A stretch of DNA of 64,000 nt, taken from positions 51,142 to 115,141 of IMG/VR virus record IMGVR_UViG_3300024308_000023; one strand, given 5' to 3'. The position numbers and the translations under genes are program-made. Shown piece after piece: positions 7,550 through 13,305 of the stretch. The notes beneath the pieces were generated by a model. That model had not been told where the DNA came from. It was given only the letters and a program-made list of their open reading frames with translations, and ran no database searches. Source of the stretch: a virus. Every line of letters begins with the position of its first letter. Position 1 is the stretch's first letter.

Positions 7550-7620
7550 TCAAGAGCGGAAACGGCGATAACGGGATTAGCCTCCCAAGGGTTGTTAAAT
7601 CAACGCCGCTATTACATAGT
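7550..7620 (+). ncRNA. structured 5' leader before tRNA-Val
   Basis: After the promoter, CGGCG (near 7562) can pair with CGCCG (near 7604) around a GGG/CCC hairpin and a GTTG-TTAAAT-CAAC hairpin, giving a three-way junction. There is no open reading frame. It may be just a folded leader removed by RNase P at the tRNA 5' end. Confidence 0.35.
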
Positions 7621-7625
7621 TTCAT

Positions 7626-7702
7626 GCACGACGAGATAGCTTGGTGAAATCGCCCTCCTTACAAGTGGGAAATGATAGGTTCGAATCCTATGTCGTGTAC
7701 CA
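7626..7702 (+). tRNA. tRNA-Val (UAC)
   Basis: Acceptor GCACGAC pairs with GTCGTGT (G1-U72), then A and encoded CCA. The anticodon loop is CTTACAA, read as TAC. The T arm is ATAGG-TTCGAAT-CCTAT. The anticodon stem has one T-T mismatch. Confidence 0.85.
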
Positions 7703-7703
7703 G

Positions 7704-7821
7704 TTTTGCTAGAAGGTGGGAACAGCTTCCCCACACACCAAGTACGGGCTTGGTAAAGTAACTAACATGGGTCGTTACCTGATGAGTGAAGAGATCGTAC
7801 TTTGCAATACGTCTAGCAAAA
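7704..7821 (+). ncRNA. structured RNA with 10-bp closing helix
   Basis: TTTTGCTAGA (7704-7713) is the exact complement of TCTAGCAAAA (7812-7821). Inside are hairpins GTGGGAA/TTCCCCAC, ACCAAG/CTTGGT, GTAAC/GTTAC and CGTA/TACG. It has no start codon with a ribosome site and no tRNA T loop. It starts one base after tRNA-Val and so could be released by tRNA 3' processing. No family recognised. Confidence 0.5.
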
Positions 7822-8055
7822 GCCAGGGTGCGCTCCACCCTACCGGCCCCAAGCATAGGATGATCGTGCTTGTAAAATATTTGATCTATTCTGGGAGCGA
7901 CACACGGCCCAGATGGTGGAACCGTCTCCGGACGGCCTCAACAGCCAAAGTACCTCCTTGGCTGTATAAATATGGAACGGGAGTTATCGCCCGCGGATGG
8001 TTAAGTTTCCGGTGCATGTACTTCAAACCGGCTAGTTTCGTGCGAATGCACACAT
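7822..8055 (+). ncRNA. hairpin-rich spacer RNA
   Basis: No gene is visible. Successive hairpins are AGGGTG/CACCCT, CAAGCA/TGCTTG, TCTGGG/CCCAGA, CCGTC/GACGG, ACAGCCAA (7941-7948)/TTGGCTGT (7958-7965), CGGG/CCCG and GTGC/GCAC. The loop of the 7941-7965 hairpin contains ACCTCC, complementary to Shine-Dalgarno sequences. It may be one or more small RNAs released by processing of the flanking tRNAs. Confidence 0.35.
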
Positions 8056-8130
8056 GCTCACGTCGTCTAATGGCTAAGGCTGCCGCCTGATTAGCGGCCT
8101 ATCGGGGTTCGAGTCCCTGCGTGAGTACCA
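8056..8130 (+). tRNA. tRNA-Ile (GAU)
   Basis: Acceptor GCTCACG/CGTGAGT (G1-U72), A, CCA. Anticodon stem GCCGC/GCGGC with loop CTGATTA, anticodon GAT. T arm GGGG-TTCGAGT-CCCT. Confidence 0.9.
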
Positions 8131-8148
8131 GTTTATAGGGGGATAAAT

Positions 8149-8325
8149 ATGAGTATTGTTGGCGTTATTTGGCTTGTTTTGATTATTCTCAAGATCGTAG
8201 GCGTCATTGCCACCAGTTGGCTGTTGCTCATCTTCTGGCCTATTATTCTATTCCTAATTCTAGCGTTGATTTTCCTCGTTTTCGGGGTGAGCATCGCAGG
8301 TGTTAGTGCTTTCGTAAGTCGCTAA
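8149..8325 (+). CDS. small two-pass membrane protein (58 aa)
   Basis: ATG at 8149 after TAGGGGGA. Two hydrophobic segments, residues about 4-24 (VGVIWLVLIILKIVGVIA) and 28-48 (LIFWPIILFLILALIFLVF), suggest an inner-membrane hairpin protein. It sits between tRNA-Ile and tRNA-Gln. Unknown function. Confidence 0.6.
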   Translation: MSIVGVIWLVLIILKIVGVIATSWLLLIFWPIILFLILALIFLVFGVSIAGVSAFVSR

Positions 8326-8331
8326 CACCAT

Positions 8332-8408
8332 TCCCCGTTGCGCTATCGGGTAAGGCGGCTAGGTTTTGGCCCTAGTGAGTGTGGGTTCGAGTCCTACGCG
8401 GGGATCCA
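8332..8408 (+). tRNA. tRNA-Gln (UUG)
   Basis: Acceptor TCCCCGT/GCGGGGA, discriminator T, CCA. Anticodon arm CTAGG-TTTTGGC-CCTAG gives TTG. T loop TTCGAGT. Confidence 0.88.
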
Positions 8409-8434
8409 TTTTTCAACAACGGAAAGGTAAGTTA

Positions 8435-8638
8435 ATGTTCAATCGTAGTCTTGATAATATTCTTGGAGCCTTCAGCAAGGTTCAGCGTGATCTCGAAACT
8501 TATATCGACGCTGAGAATGCCAAGAACGTGAAAGACCAAGAAACCATTGTCAAGCTCAGTGCTGGTGTAGATGCCCGCGCTAGCGAGATTGAGCGCGCTG
8601 CCCGCGTTCGCGATAAGGTCATCGCAATTACAGCTTAA
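8435..8638 (+). CDS. small coiled-coil phage protein (67 aa)
   Basis: ATG at 8435 with GGAAAGG upstream. The sequence MFNRSLDNILGAFSKVQRDLE followed by an alanine- and glutamate-rich helix resembles small helical proteins common in tailed phages. Mostly one long helix. Unknown role. Confidence 0.65.
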   Translation: MFNRSLDNILGAFSKVQRDLETYIDAENAKNVKDQETIVKLSAGVDARASEIERAARVRDKVIAITA

Positions 8639-8639
8639 C

Positions 8640-8732
8640 GGAAGGTTATCCTGGGCGGCCCCAGGCCTAGTCTTGAAAACTAGTGGACTCGTAGCGATAC
8701 GGTTGGGGATCGACACCACCAGCCTTCCTCCA
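8640..8732 (+). tRNA. tRNA-Ser (UGA)
   Basis: Acceptor GGAAGGT/GCCTTCC, T, CCA. Anticodon stem CTAGT/ACTAG with loop CTTGAAA, anticodon TGA. A long variable arm is present, as expected for serine. Confidence 0.88.
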
Positions 8733-8738
8733 TTTCAT

Positions 8739-8809
8739 GCCGACACCTCTGGCGAGGACAACGGCTTCGTACGTCGTTTAGTTGGGCTCGAACCCCAATG
8801 TCGGCTCCA
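8739..8809 (+). tRNA. tRNA-Thr (CGU)
   Basis: Acceptor GCCGACA/TGTCGGC, T, CCA. Anticodon stem ACGGC/GTCGT with loop TTCGTAC, anticodon CGT. T arm TTGGG-CTCGAAC-CCCAA, a pyrimidine variant of the T loop. Confidence 0.82.
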
Positions 8810-8824
8810 TATAAGGATTATCAT

Positions 8825-9070
8825 ATGTTTAATAAGTTACTCACAGGACTGTTTTTACTAGGGTTGGCTGCTGGCAGTCCCGCCAATGCAGACCCGCGCG
8901 TAATTGTTACCGCAGGGCCTAATGCAGTAATACTAGATAGTGAATATCATAAAACTGTGTATAACAGTGAACCAAACTGTAATAGTGATAAGCCTTTTCT
9001 AATTAAAGACAAGAAGTTGAATCGCATGATCTGCGTAGATCGAGCGACCTACGAAAAGTCTGAAGGCTAA
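8825..9070 (+). CDS. small exported protein (81 aa)
   Basis: ATG at 8825 after TAAGGA. The N-terminus MFNKLLTGLFLLGLAAGSPANA is a classical signal peptide with a likely cleavage after ANA. The mature part has two cysteines (PNCNSDK and MICVDR) that could form a disulfide in the periplasm. No family recognised. It is directly followed by tRNA-Met. Confidence 0.65.
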   Translation: MFNKLLTGLFLLGLAAGSPANADPRVIVTAGPNAVILDSEYHKTVYNSEPNCNSDKPFLIKDKKLNRMICVDRATYEKSEG

Positions 9071-9073
9071 TGT

Positions 9074-9144
9074 GGCAGTCCCTCAGGGAGGGGTTCGGGC
9101 TCATATCCTGGACTAGCTAGGATCGTTACCTAGGTCTGCTACCA
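9074..9144 (+). tRNA. tRNA-Met (CAU)
   Basis: Acceptor GGCAGTC/GTCTGCT with G1-U72 and one T-T mismatch, A, CCA. Anticodon loop CTCATAT, anticodon CAT. T arm CTAGG-ATCGTTA-CCTAG; the ATCGTTA T loop recurs in several tRNAs here. It could also be the lysidine-type Ile tRNA. Confidence 0.75.
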
Positions 9145-9150
9145 TCTATT

Positions 9151-9187
9151 ATAGCCGAGGTTCTCGACGGAGCCTCGGCTATTTTTA
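9151..9187 (+). terminator. intrinsic terminator
   Basis: ATAGCCGAGG (9151-9160) pairs with CCTCGGCTAT (9173-9182), followed by TTTTT. A strong 10-bp stem ending the first tRNA unit. Confidence 0.9.
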
Positions 9188-9246
9188 TAGCTTTCGGGGA
9201 TGAATCTCTGTAATTAAAACGGATTCAACCTCTTAAAATTTAGTTC

Positions 9247-9275
9247 TTGACTTTGACCGCCAACCTTGTTATAAT
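9247..9275 (+). promoter_or_regulatory. sigma70-type promoter
   Basis: TTTAGTTC then TTGACT (9247-9252), 17 bp, TATAAT (9270-9275), then ATCAAGAGCGGAGA before the start codon at 9300. Confidence 0.9.
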
Positions 9276-9299
9276 TGGGCATCAAGAGCGGAGACTACC

Positions 9300-9473
9300 A
9301 TGTTGTGTCACAAATGCGGCGGAAGTGGTAACTTATTCAAGCCTAAGCGTGGCTCGAAATTCAAAGACAAATTTCGCATCTGCTGTGCCTGTCACGGAAC
9401 AGGTAATCTAAAAGCAGATCACGCCATCGTTGTGGCGGTTAAACAGCAACGAGAGATAATGGACCGATCTTAA
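9300..9473 (+). CDS. DnaJ-type zinc finger miniprotein (57 aa)
   Basis: ATG at 9300 after GCGGAGA. Two CxxCxGxG motifs (CHKCGGSGN and CCACHGTGN) match one DnaJ-like zinc-binding module, a motif that binds unfolded protein or acts as a small adaptor. Its last 13 bases overlap the 5' end of the downstream tRNA-Lys. Confidence 0.7.
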   Translation: MLCHKCGGSGNLFKPKRGSKFKDKFRICCACHGTGNLKADHAIVVAVKQQREIMDRS

Positions 9474-9537
9474 TAATAGGCTAATACCGGGACTCTTAAT
9501 CCTTGGGATCGAGGTTCAAATCCTCGTCGGTTCACCA
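9461..9537 (+). tRNA. tRNA-Lys (CUU), atypical D arm
   Basis: Acceptor GGACCGA/TCGGTTC, A, CCA. Anticodon loop CTCTTAA, anticodon CTT. T arm CGAGG-TTCAAAT-CCTCG. The D arm (TAATAATAGGCTAATA) lacks the usual GC pairs and the anticodon stem has a C-T mismatch. It overlaps the preceding gene and may be degenerate. Confidence 0.6.
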
Positions 9538-9553
9538 ATTACTGAAATAGTTC

Positions 9554-9582
9554 TTGACTTTCACTACTGCCTTTGTTATAAT
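9554..9582 (+). promoter_or_regulatory. sigma70-type promoter
   Basis: AATAGTTC then TTGACT (9554-9559), 17 bp, TATAAT (9577-9582), then CATCAAGAGCGGAGA before the ATG at 9607. Confidence 0.9.
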
Positions 9583-9606
9583 GAGGCATCAAGAGCGGAG
9601 ATAGCA

Positions 9607-9801
9607 ATGAACGATCATACTTGGGAAGAGATTGAAGCTAATGAAGACTTAGCTGAACGTCTTGTTCATGAGTTGTCTAATGAACTTAGCACTTATGAAG
9701 AAGAGTCCGAAGAGTGGTATTCGGTTCATTATGAACTTTGTGACGCAGAAAATGAGCTGACCTATTGGCAGCTTCAAAAGGAATATTTCACGGACGTGTA
9801 G
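9607..9801 (+). CDS. acidic hypothetical protein (64 aa)
   Basis: Own promoter and GCGGAGA ribosome site. Very acidic and helical (EEIEANEDLAERLVHELSNE). The stop codon is the TAG at positions 8-10 of the following tRNA-Lys, so the mRNA and tRNA overlap by 10 bases. Unknown function. Confidence 0.65.
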   Translation: MNDHTWEEIEANEDLAERLVHELSNELSTYEEESEEWYSVHYELCDAENELTYWQLQKEYFTDV

Positions 9802-9867
9802 CTCAGTTGGCAGAGCGCGGGACTCTTAATCCTTAGGTCGTGGGTTCGAACCCCACCTCGTCTACCA
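9792..9867 (+). tRNA. tRNA-Lys (CUU)
   Basis: Acceptor GGACGTG/CTCGTCT (one mismatch), A, CCA. Canonical D arm TAGCTCAGTTGGCAGAGC. Anticodon loop CTCTTAA, anticodon CTT. T arm GTGGG-TTCGAAC-CCCAC. Confidence 0.9.
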
Positions 9868-9880
9868 TTTTAGGTGCTTT

Positions 9881-10039
9881 ATGTGGCAAAGGTTGAAAAG
9901 CTGGTTCAGCCCTGAGTTTGAGCCGCTGAAAATTTCAAATTTCAAACTATTCAACTCACTAGGGGAGGTGATATTTGAAATGGCGGTCGACTATAAAAAT
10001 CCTGAATACAGTAAGATTGTAATTAATAAGCTGGATTAA
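9881..10039 (+). CDS. hypothetical protein (52 aa)
   Basis: ATG at 9881, ten bases after TAGG. No recognised domain; mixed amphipathic sequence with aromatic residues. It sits between two lysine tRNAs. The absence of a strong ribosome site lowers confidence. Confidence 0.5.
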   Translation: MWQRLKSWFSPEFEPLKISNFKLFNSLGEVIFEMAVDYKNPEYSKIVINKLD

Positions 10040-10073
10040 GTTCCAGCTATAGCCGAGGTTGAACAGTCATCAT

Positions 10074-10150
10074 GGACCGGTAGTTCAATAGGCGGAACGG
10101 CGGACTTTTAATCCGCGCGTATGTGGGTTCGAACCCCACCCGGTCTACCA
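10074..10150 (+). tRNA. tRNA-Lys (UUU)
   Basis: Acceptor GGACCGG/CCGGTCT (G1-U72), A, CCA. Anticodon stem GCGGA/TCCGC with loop CTTTTAA, anticodon TTT. T arm GTGGG-TTCGAAC-CCCAC. Confidence 0.92.
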
Positions 10151-10166
10151 GTTAGAAAAATAGTTC

Positions 10167-10195
10167 TTGACATTGAAACTGACTTGAATTATAAT
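10167..10195 (+). promoter_or_regulatory. sigma70-type promoter
   Basis: AATAGTTC then TTGACA (10167-10172), 17 bp, TATAAT (10190-10195), then ATCAAGAGAGGAG. Confidence 0.88.
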
Positions 10196-10221
10196 GAGTT
10201 TATCAAGAGAGGAGTCGGGAC

Positions 10222-10296
10222 TTGAAGACCCGCCCCAATGCAGAAGTTTACGAGCTTATTGCAACTCTTGATAACGTTGTGATGAACATGCGTTAG
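10222..10296 (+). CDS. possible 24-aa leader peptide (TTG start)
   Basis: TTG at 10222 lies 7 bases after GAGGAG (10209-10214), directly downstream of the promoter. It encodes 24 codons ending TAG. The following 340 bases are non-coding and structured, so this may be a leader peptide. An ATG in another frame at 10239 opens only 14 codons. Confidence 0.35.
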   Translation: MKTRPNAEVYELIATLDNVVMNMR

Positions 10297-10636
10297 GTTC
10301 ATCCGGTCGCTCTACGAATAGATGCGGGGCTAGTCATTCCGTTGACATGGGACTAGCGGGCTAGAGAGTGGACGGCACTCTAGCCACTTGAGATTGGGTG
10401 ATGGTCCTAAAAGCGCTATTCATCTGCCCGGACTGATTGTATTCGGGACTAAATTGAGCCGGTATCCTGCTCTGCCAATAAAGCTGTGCTACTACTCGGT
10501 AGAGCGGCGAGGCATCCGGACCGCCCCAGCCATTAGGATGAGAACCTAATGTGCCGCCTTCTCGGGGGAGCTGCTTACCAGTGCAGCAGGAAACACAGAG
10601 CACGCATCACTCAGTGAGGTGTTATAGGTGAACTGG
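10297..10636 (+). ncRNA. large structured non-coding RNA (~340 nt)
   Basis: GGTTCATC (10297-10304) can pair with GGTGAACT (about 10627-10634), closing the region. Inside are GCTAGTC/GACTAGC, GGCTAGAG/CTCTAGCC, CATTAGG-ATGAGAA-CCTAATG and other hairpins. No credible gene is present on either strand. It lies between its own promoter (10167) and tRNA-Pro. I do not recognise a family. Confidence 0.45.
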
Positions 10637-10650
10637 TCCAGTTTTTTCAT

Positions 10651-10726
10651 CTGGGAGTAGCGCAAGTGGTAGCGCACCTGCTTTGGGAGCAGGGGGTTGC
10701 AGGTTCAAGTCCTGTCTCCTAGACCA
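10651..10726 (+). tRNA. tRNA-Pro (UGG)
   Basis: Acceptor CTGGGAG/CTCCTAG with the proline-type C1-G72 pair, A, CCA. Anticodon stem CCTGC/GCAGG with loop TTTGGGA, anticodon TGG. T loop TTCAAGT. Confidence 0.92.
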
Positions 10727-10826
10727 GTTTTACAGCTACGGCTGCTGAGCCTCCCCGCTCGCTCGATAAGCGATACTGATGCTAGCAATCAGTCGAGGAA
10801 ACGAGTTAAAGAGGGACAAGTTTAAT
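10727..10826 (+). other. spacer with hairpins, no gene seen
   Basis: About 100 bases between tRNA-Pro and tRNA-Gly. Contains CTGAT-GCTAGCA-ATCAG and CTCGC/GCGA-type pairings but no closing helix and no tRNA T loop. Possibly a short processed RNA. Confidence 0.25.
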
Positions 10827-10901
10827 GCAGGCGAGCATAAGGTATGCGGTCGGTCTTCCAAACCGTACATAGAGCGGGTTCGATTCCCGTCGCCCGCTCC
10901 A
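10827..10901 (+). tRNA. tRNA-Gly (UCC)
   Basis: Acceptor GCAGGCG/CGCCCGC (one A-C mismatch), T, CCA. Anticodon loop CTTCCAA, anticodon TCC. T arm GCGGG-TTCGATT-CCCGT. The D arm is short (GCAT-AAGGT-ATGC). Confidence 0.82.
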
Positions 10902-10939
10902 GTTCCGAGGAGTACTTCCTCATCACATTAGGAGACAAA

Positions 10940-11422
10940 ATGAAGTTTATTGCACTTGCAGCGGCTGCTGCCCTCGCCACTACCCCTGCCATTGCGCAGA
11001 CCAATGCTGCCTTCACTGGTGTTCGTGCCGAAGTAACTGCCGGATATAATGACATTCAGAACAGCCCAGACGCTAACGACGTGGTTTACGGAGCCGCAGT
11101 CGGTGTCGATGCTCCGCTCGGCGACCGAGTGACTATCGGTGTCGAAGCCAATAGCTCGAATTTCTTCGAAAAGGAGCGCATGATTGGTGCTAGCGCACGT
11201 CTTGGTTACGCTTTCACTCCACGCACTCTTGGCTATGTCCATGCTGGTTACGATAACTATCGCGACGTTTTCAGTCGTAAGCTTGATGGCTTCAAGGTAG
11301 GTGCCGGTGTTGAGCGCAAGATTAGCGACGTTACCTATATCAAGGCTCAGTACAATTACTCTGAGTTTGACCGTAATACCGGTAGCCATGCCCTGCTTGC
11401 AGGCGTAGGTTTCCGCTTCTAA
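10940..11422 (+). CDS. outer-membrane beta-barrel protein (160 aa)
   Basis: ATG at 10940 after AGGAG. The signal peptide MKFIALAAAAALATTPAIAQ is followed by a mature part of alternating polar and hydrophobic strands. These include VRAEVTAGYND, GAAVGVDAPLGDRVTIG, ASARLGYAFTPRTLGYVHAG and FKVGAGVERKIS. The protein ends HALLAGVGFRF with the C-terminal phenylalanine typical of BamA-inserted barrels. It looks like a compact eight-strand OmpA/opacity-type porin common in alphaproteobacteria. A role in blocking superinfection or altering the host surface is plausible but inferred. Confidence 0.85.
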   Translation: MKFIALAAAAALATTPAIAQTNAAFTGVRAEVTAGYNDIQNSPDANDVVYGAAVGVDAPLGDRVTIGVEANSSNFFEKERMIGASARLGYAFTPRTLGYVHAGYDNYRDVFSRKLDGFKVGAGVERKISDVTYIKAQYNYSEFDRNTGSHALLAGVGFRF

Positions 11423-11480
11423 TTTGATGGGCTCCTTTCGGGGTATAAAGATCCATGCTTGGGGGCGGCCGGATATACAT

Positions 11481-11556
11481 GCTCCAGTAGCCAAACGGCA
11501 GAGGCAATCGGCTAAGAACCGTAAATTTGTGAGTTCAAGTCTCACCTGGAGTACCA
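11481..11556 (+). tRNA. tRNA with apparent AAG anticodon (Leu?)
   Basis: Acceptor GCTCCAG/CTGGAGT, A, CCA; D stem GCC/GGC; T arm GTGAG-TTCAAGT-CTCAC. The anticodon loop reads CTAAGAA, giving AAG by position, but the variable loop is short (not the leucine type) and the anticodon stem has only three solid pairs. The gene is clear; the identity is not. Confidence 0.65.
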
Positions 11557-11765
11557 GTTTGGTTGGGCACAGTCCCGTATAAAGTGTTCCCTGAGGTTAC
11601 AGGAGCCGACCTAGTAAACATGTAAGGTTACACGCGGGAGCTGCAAATCTACAGCTTGTCTGGCAACAGTCTGGAGAAGAGACGTTAACTACGCCCTTAT
11701 ATGTATAGATCCGTAGATCCCAGCTATGTGTAGCGAGCCGGCTTAGCCGGTACTGGGAGAGTTTC
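11557..11765 (+). ncRNA. structured non-coding region
   Basis: 209 bases without a gene. Hairpins include AGCTG/CAGCT near 11640-11656 and CCCAG/CTGGG enclosing GCCGGC-TTA-GCCGG near 11720-11757. No family recognised. Confidence 0.35.
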
Positions 11766-11851
11766 GGGGTTGTGGTGTAATGGTAGCCGCGCTGCGCTTA
11801 GAACGCAGTGGATGAAAGTCCGTGTGGGTTCGAGTCCCACCTTCCCCACCA
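11766..11851 (+). tRNA. tRNA-Leu (UAG)
   Basis: Anticodon stem CTGCG/CGCAG with loop CTTAGAA, anticodon TAG. The long variable arm (GGAT-GAAA-GTCC) fits leucine. T arm GTGGG-TTCGAGT-CCCAC. Acceptor GGGGTTG/CTTCCCC has two adjacent T-T mismatches; A, CCA. Confidence 0.85.
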
Positions 11852-11867
11852 GTTTAGAAAGGTTATT

Positions 11868-12053
11868 ATGCGTATTAAAAGCATCCATCCTATTAGCTCA
11901 GTGATTGTACGAACCACCGAGAAGCCTTGGGGCGAGTATCAACGTTATAGCGCGGATAATTGGCAATTGTTAATGGGTATGTCTTGGGAAGAAGTTGATG
12001 GTACGGAATTAGAGAAATTATATCAAGAGTATATAGCTGTACCGCATTGGTGA
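11868..12053 (+). CDS. hypothetical protein (61 aa)
   Basis: ATG at 11868 with GAAAGG upstream, 16 bases after tRNA-Leu. Contains PWGEYQRY and MSWEEVDGTELEKLYQEY. No recognised family. Confidence 0.6.
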   Translation: MRIKSIHPISSVIVRTTEKPWGEYQRYSADNWQLLMGMSWEEVDGTELEKLYQEYIAVPHW

Positions 12054-12062
12054 TTTTAATTG

Positions 12063-12091
12063 TTGACTTGAGAAGCTAAAACGGATATAAT
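12063..12091 (+). promoter_or_regulatory. sigma70-type promoter
   Basis: TTGACT (12063-12068), 17 bp, TATAAT (12086-12091). It drives tRNA-Leu (UAA) and the subtilase-like gene. Confidence 0.88.
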
Positions 12092-12112
12092 GGCTTCAAC
12101 AAAGAGAGACAT

Positions 12113-12195
12113 GTCCACGTGGCGAAATGGTAAACGCAGGAGACTTAAAATCTCCCGGTTAATCCTTGTGGGTTCGAGTCCCACCGTGGATACCA
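12113..12195 (+). tRNA. tRNA-Leu (UAA)
   Basis: Acceptor GTCCACG/CGTGGAT (G1-U72), A, CCA. Anticodon stem GGAGA/TCTCC with loop CTTAAAA, anticodon TAA. Extended variable arm; T arm GTGGG-TTCGAGT-CCCAC. Confidence 0.92.
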
Positions 12196-12214
12196 GATTA
12201 AAAAGGAACATCAA

Positions 12215-12793
12215 ATGCTTATTTTTGCACTGGCTCTAGCCGCTGTAGGTGTTATTGATAACGGAATGCCTTCGGACGCTTCCGTGACAGTGACTCAGGT
12301 TAGTGCCAAATCCACTGATTATAAGCATGGAGACTTGGTGCTAAAGGCCATCAAGGAAAATGCTCCTAACGTTAAAGTTTATTATGCGTCACCTTTCGAG
12401 CGTGACCCAGACGCTACTCGACCCAATGAAGTGATTATTGACTGGCAGATAGCCTATAAAGCAATGATCGAAATGAAAAAGGCCGGAGTAAAGTATGTTT
12501 GTACTTCTTTCTCTACTAATGATGAGAAGGGCGCAAAAGATTTCAAGTTTGTAGCTGACCAGCTTGGCCTAACGATTGTGGCCTCGCTTGGTAACGACAA
12601 GAGTGAAGGTATCTATCCAGCAGCCTTGCCCGGTGTGGTAGCTGTATTGGGAACGGAGCAGACGACTAAGGTAAGTCACGCTGCTCGAAATAGGGCCGAT
12701 TTTGTTGTATCAGGAGATATGGGTAATGGAGTTCGCGGGAGCAGCTTCGCTAGTGCTCGTGTCTGTGGTAAGCTAGCGCATATGGGCGGGTAA
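12215..12793 (+). CDS. compact subtilisin-like serine protease (192 aa)
   Basis: Start ATG after AAAAGGAA. The four subtilase (S8) landmarks occur in order: VGVIDNG at about residues 11-17 (catalytic Asp), DYKHGDLVLKAI near 35-46 (His), VASLGND near 127-133 (oxyanion Asn) and GSSFASARVCG near 175-185 (Ser). Typical subtilases are 260 aa or longer, so this is a minimal catalytic core without a propeptide or export signal; the N-terminal hydrophobic stretch is the first core strand. It would act in the cytoplasm unless released at lysis. The last 10 bases overlap tRNA-Tyr. Confidence 0.78.
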   Translation: MLIFALALAAVGVIDNGMPSDASVTVTQVSAKSTDYKHGDLVLKAIKENAPNVKVYYASPFERDPDATRPNEVIIDWQIAYKAMIEMKKAGVKYVCTSFSTNDEKGAKDFKFVADQLGLTIVASLGNDKSEGIYPAALPGVVAVLGTEQTTKVSHAARNRADFVVSGDMGNGVRGSSFASARVCGKLAHMGG

Positions 12794-12870
12794 AGCTAGT
12801 GGTTCTAGCACGCGGTCTGTAAAACCGCTCGGTTAACCCCGGAGTGATTCGATCTCACACCCTCCCACCA
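12784..12870 (+). tRNA. tRNA-Tyr (GUA)
   Basis: Acceptor GGGCGGG/CCCTCCC (one mismatch), A, CCA. Anticodon stem GCGGT/ACCGC with loop CTGTAAA, anticodon GTA. Long variable arm. Overlaps the upstream gene by 10 bases. Confidence 0.85.
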
Positions 12871-12951
12871 GTTTCGATGGCGTAGTGTAAACGGTGAACA
12901 TGGCGGATTGTGATTCCGCAGTTGAGGGTTCGAATCCCTCCGTCACGACCA
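12871..12951 (+). tRNA. tRNA-His (GUG), weak acceptor stem
   Basis: Anticodon stem GCGGA/TCCGC with loop TTGTGAT, anticodon GTG. T arm GAGGG-TTCGAAT-CCCTC, then CGTCACGA and CCA. The 5' part (GTTTCGATGG) pairs only partly with the 3' acceptor strand. It begins immediately after tRNA-Tyr, with no spacer. Confidence 0.7.
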
Positions 12952-12963
12952 AAAGGTTATTAT

Positions 12964-13176
12964 ATGTATTTTCACTATACACGTTCTGAATTAGATGACA
13001 TATTCAGGTTAAAGCGTAAGTGCGCGGAGATACTAGGTAAAGATCCGGAAGATGCTAGTTATGATGACATAATAATTATAGCGCATCTTAAGTCTAGATC
13101 AGAACAATTAAATACGAATTTTAATACTCAACTTCAATTGTGGAAAGCTGGGAAGATAAAATTCTCTCCCATTTAA
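12964..13176 (+). CDS. hypothetical protein (70 aa)
   Basis: ATG at 12964 after AAAAGG. Helical and charged (YTRSELDDIFRLKRKCAEIL). Its stop is immediately followed by the first Y-RNA-like element. No family recognised. Confidence 0.6.
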   Translation: MYFHYTRSELDDIFRLKRKCAEILGKDPEDASYDDIIIIAHLKSRSEQLNTNFNTQLQLWKAGKIKFSPI

Positions 13177-13282
13177 AGAATTGTAACAGCAAACAAAACT
13201 AGAAGGTTCGATTCCTTCGCTCCTCTCCATATTATGAGGAGCTGGCCTGGCGGCCCCGCGCGAGCGGATCCTCAACAATTCT
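13177..13282 (+). ncRNA. Y-RNA-like RNA 1 with permuted tRNA-like domain
   Basis: AGAATTGT (13177-13184) pairs with ACAATTCT (13275-13282). ACAGCAA lies at 13186-13192, in the bulge next to that helix. The inside reads T arm first (GAAGG-TTCGATT-CCTTC), then acceptor 3' strand GCTCCTC, TCCA, TATTAT, acceptor 5' strand GAGGAGC, D-like hairpin GGCC-TGGC-GGCC, and a CCGC-GCGA-GCGG hairpin in place of an anticodon arm. This order matches a circularly permuted tRNA mimic, as described for bacterial YrlA-type Y RNAs. Confidence 0.7.
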
Positions 13283-13290
13283 GATATAAT
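13282..13290 (+). promoter_or_regulatory. extended -10 promoter, tentative
   Basis: TGATATAAT (TG at 13282-13283, TATAAT at 13285-13290) without a -35 match. A start near 13297 would place the second Y-like RNA at the 5' end of a transcript. Confidence 0.4.
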
Positions 13291-13305
13291 AAAAGCAACA
13301 ATTTT

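Noticed and set aside
7550-7620. Riboswitch in the leader of the tRNA island
   Set aside because: A three-way junction can be drawn but none of the known ligand-binding consensus elements is recognisable, and what follows is a tRNA rather than a metabolic gene.
7775-7815. Hammerhead-ribozyme-like CTGATGAG sequence
   Set aside because: The CUGAUGA half is present but no GAAA partner with the required stems; the surrounding helices explain the sequence better.
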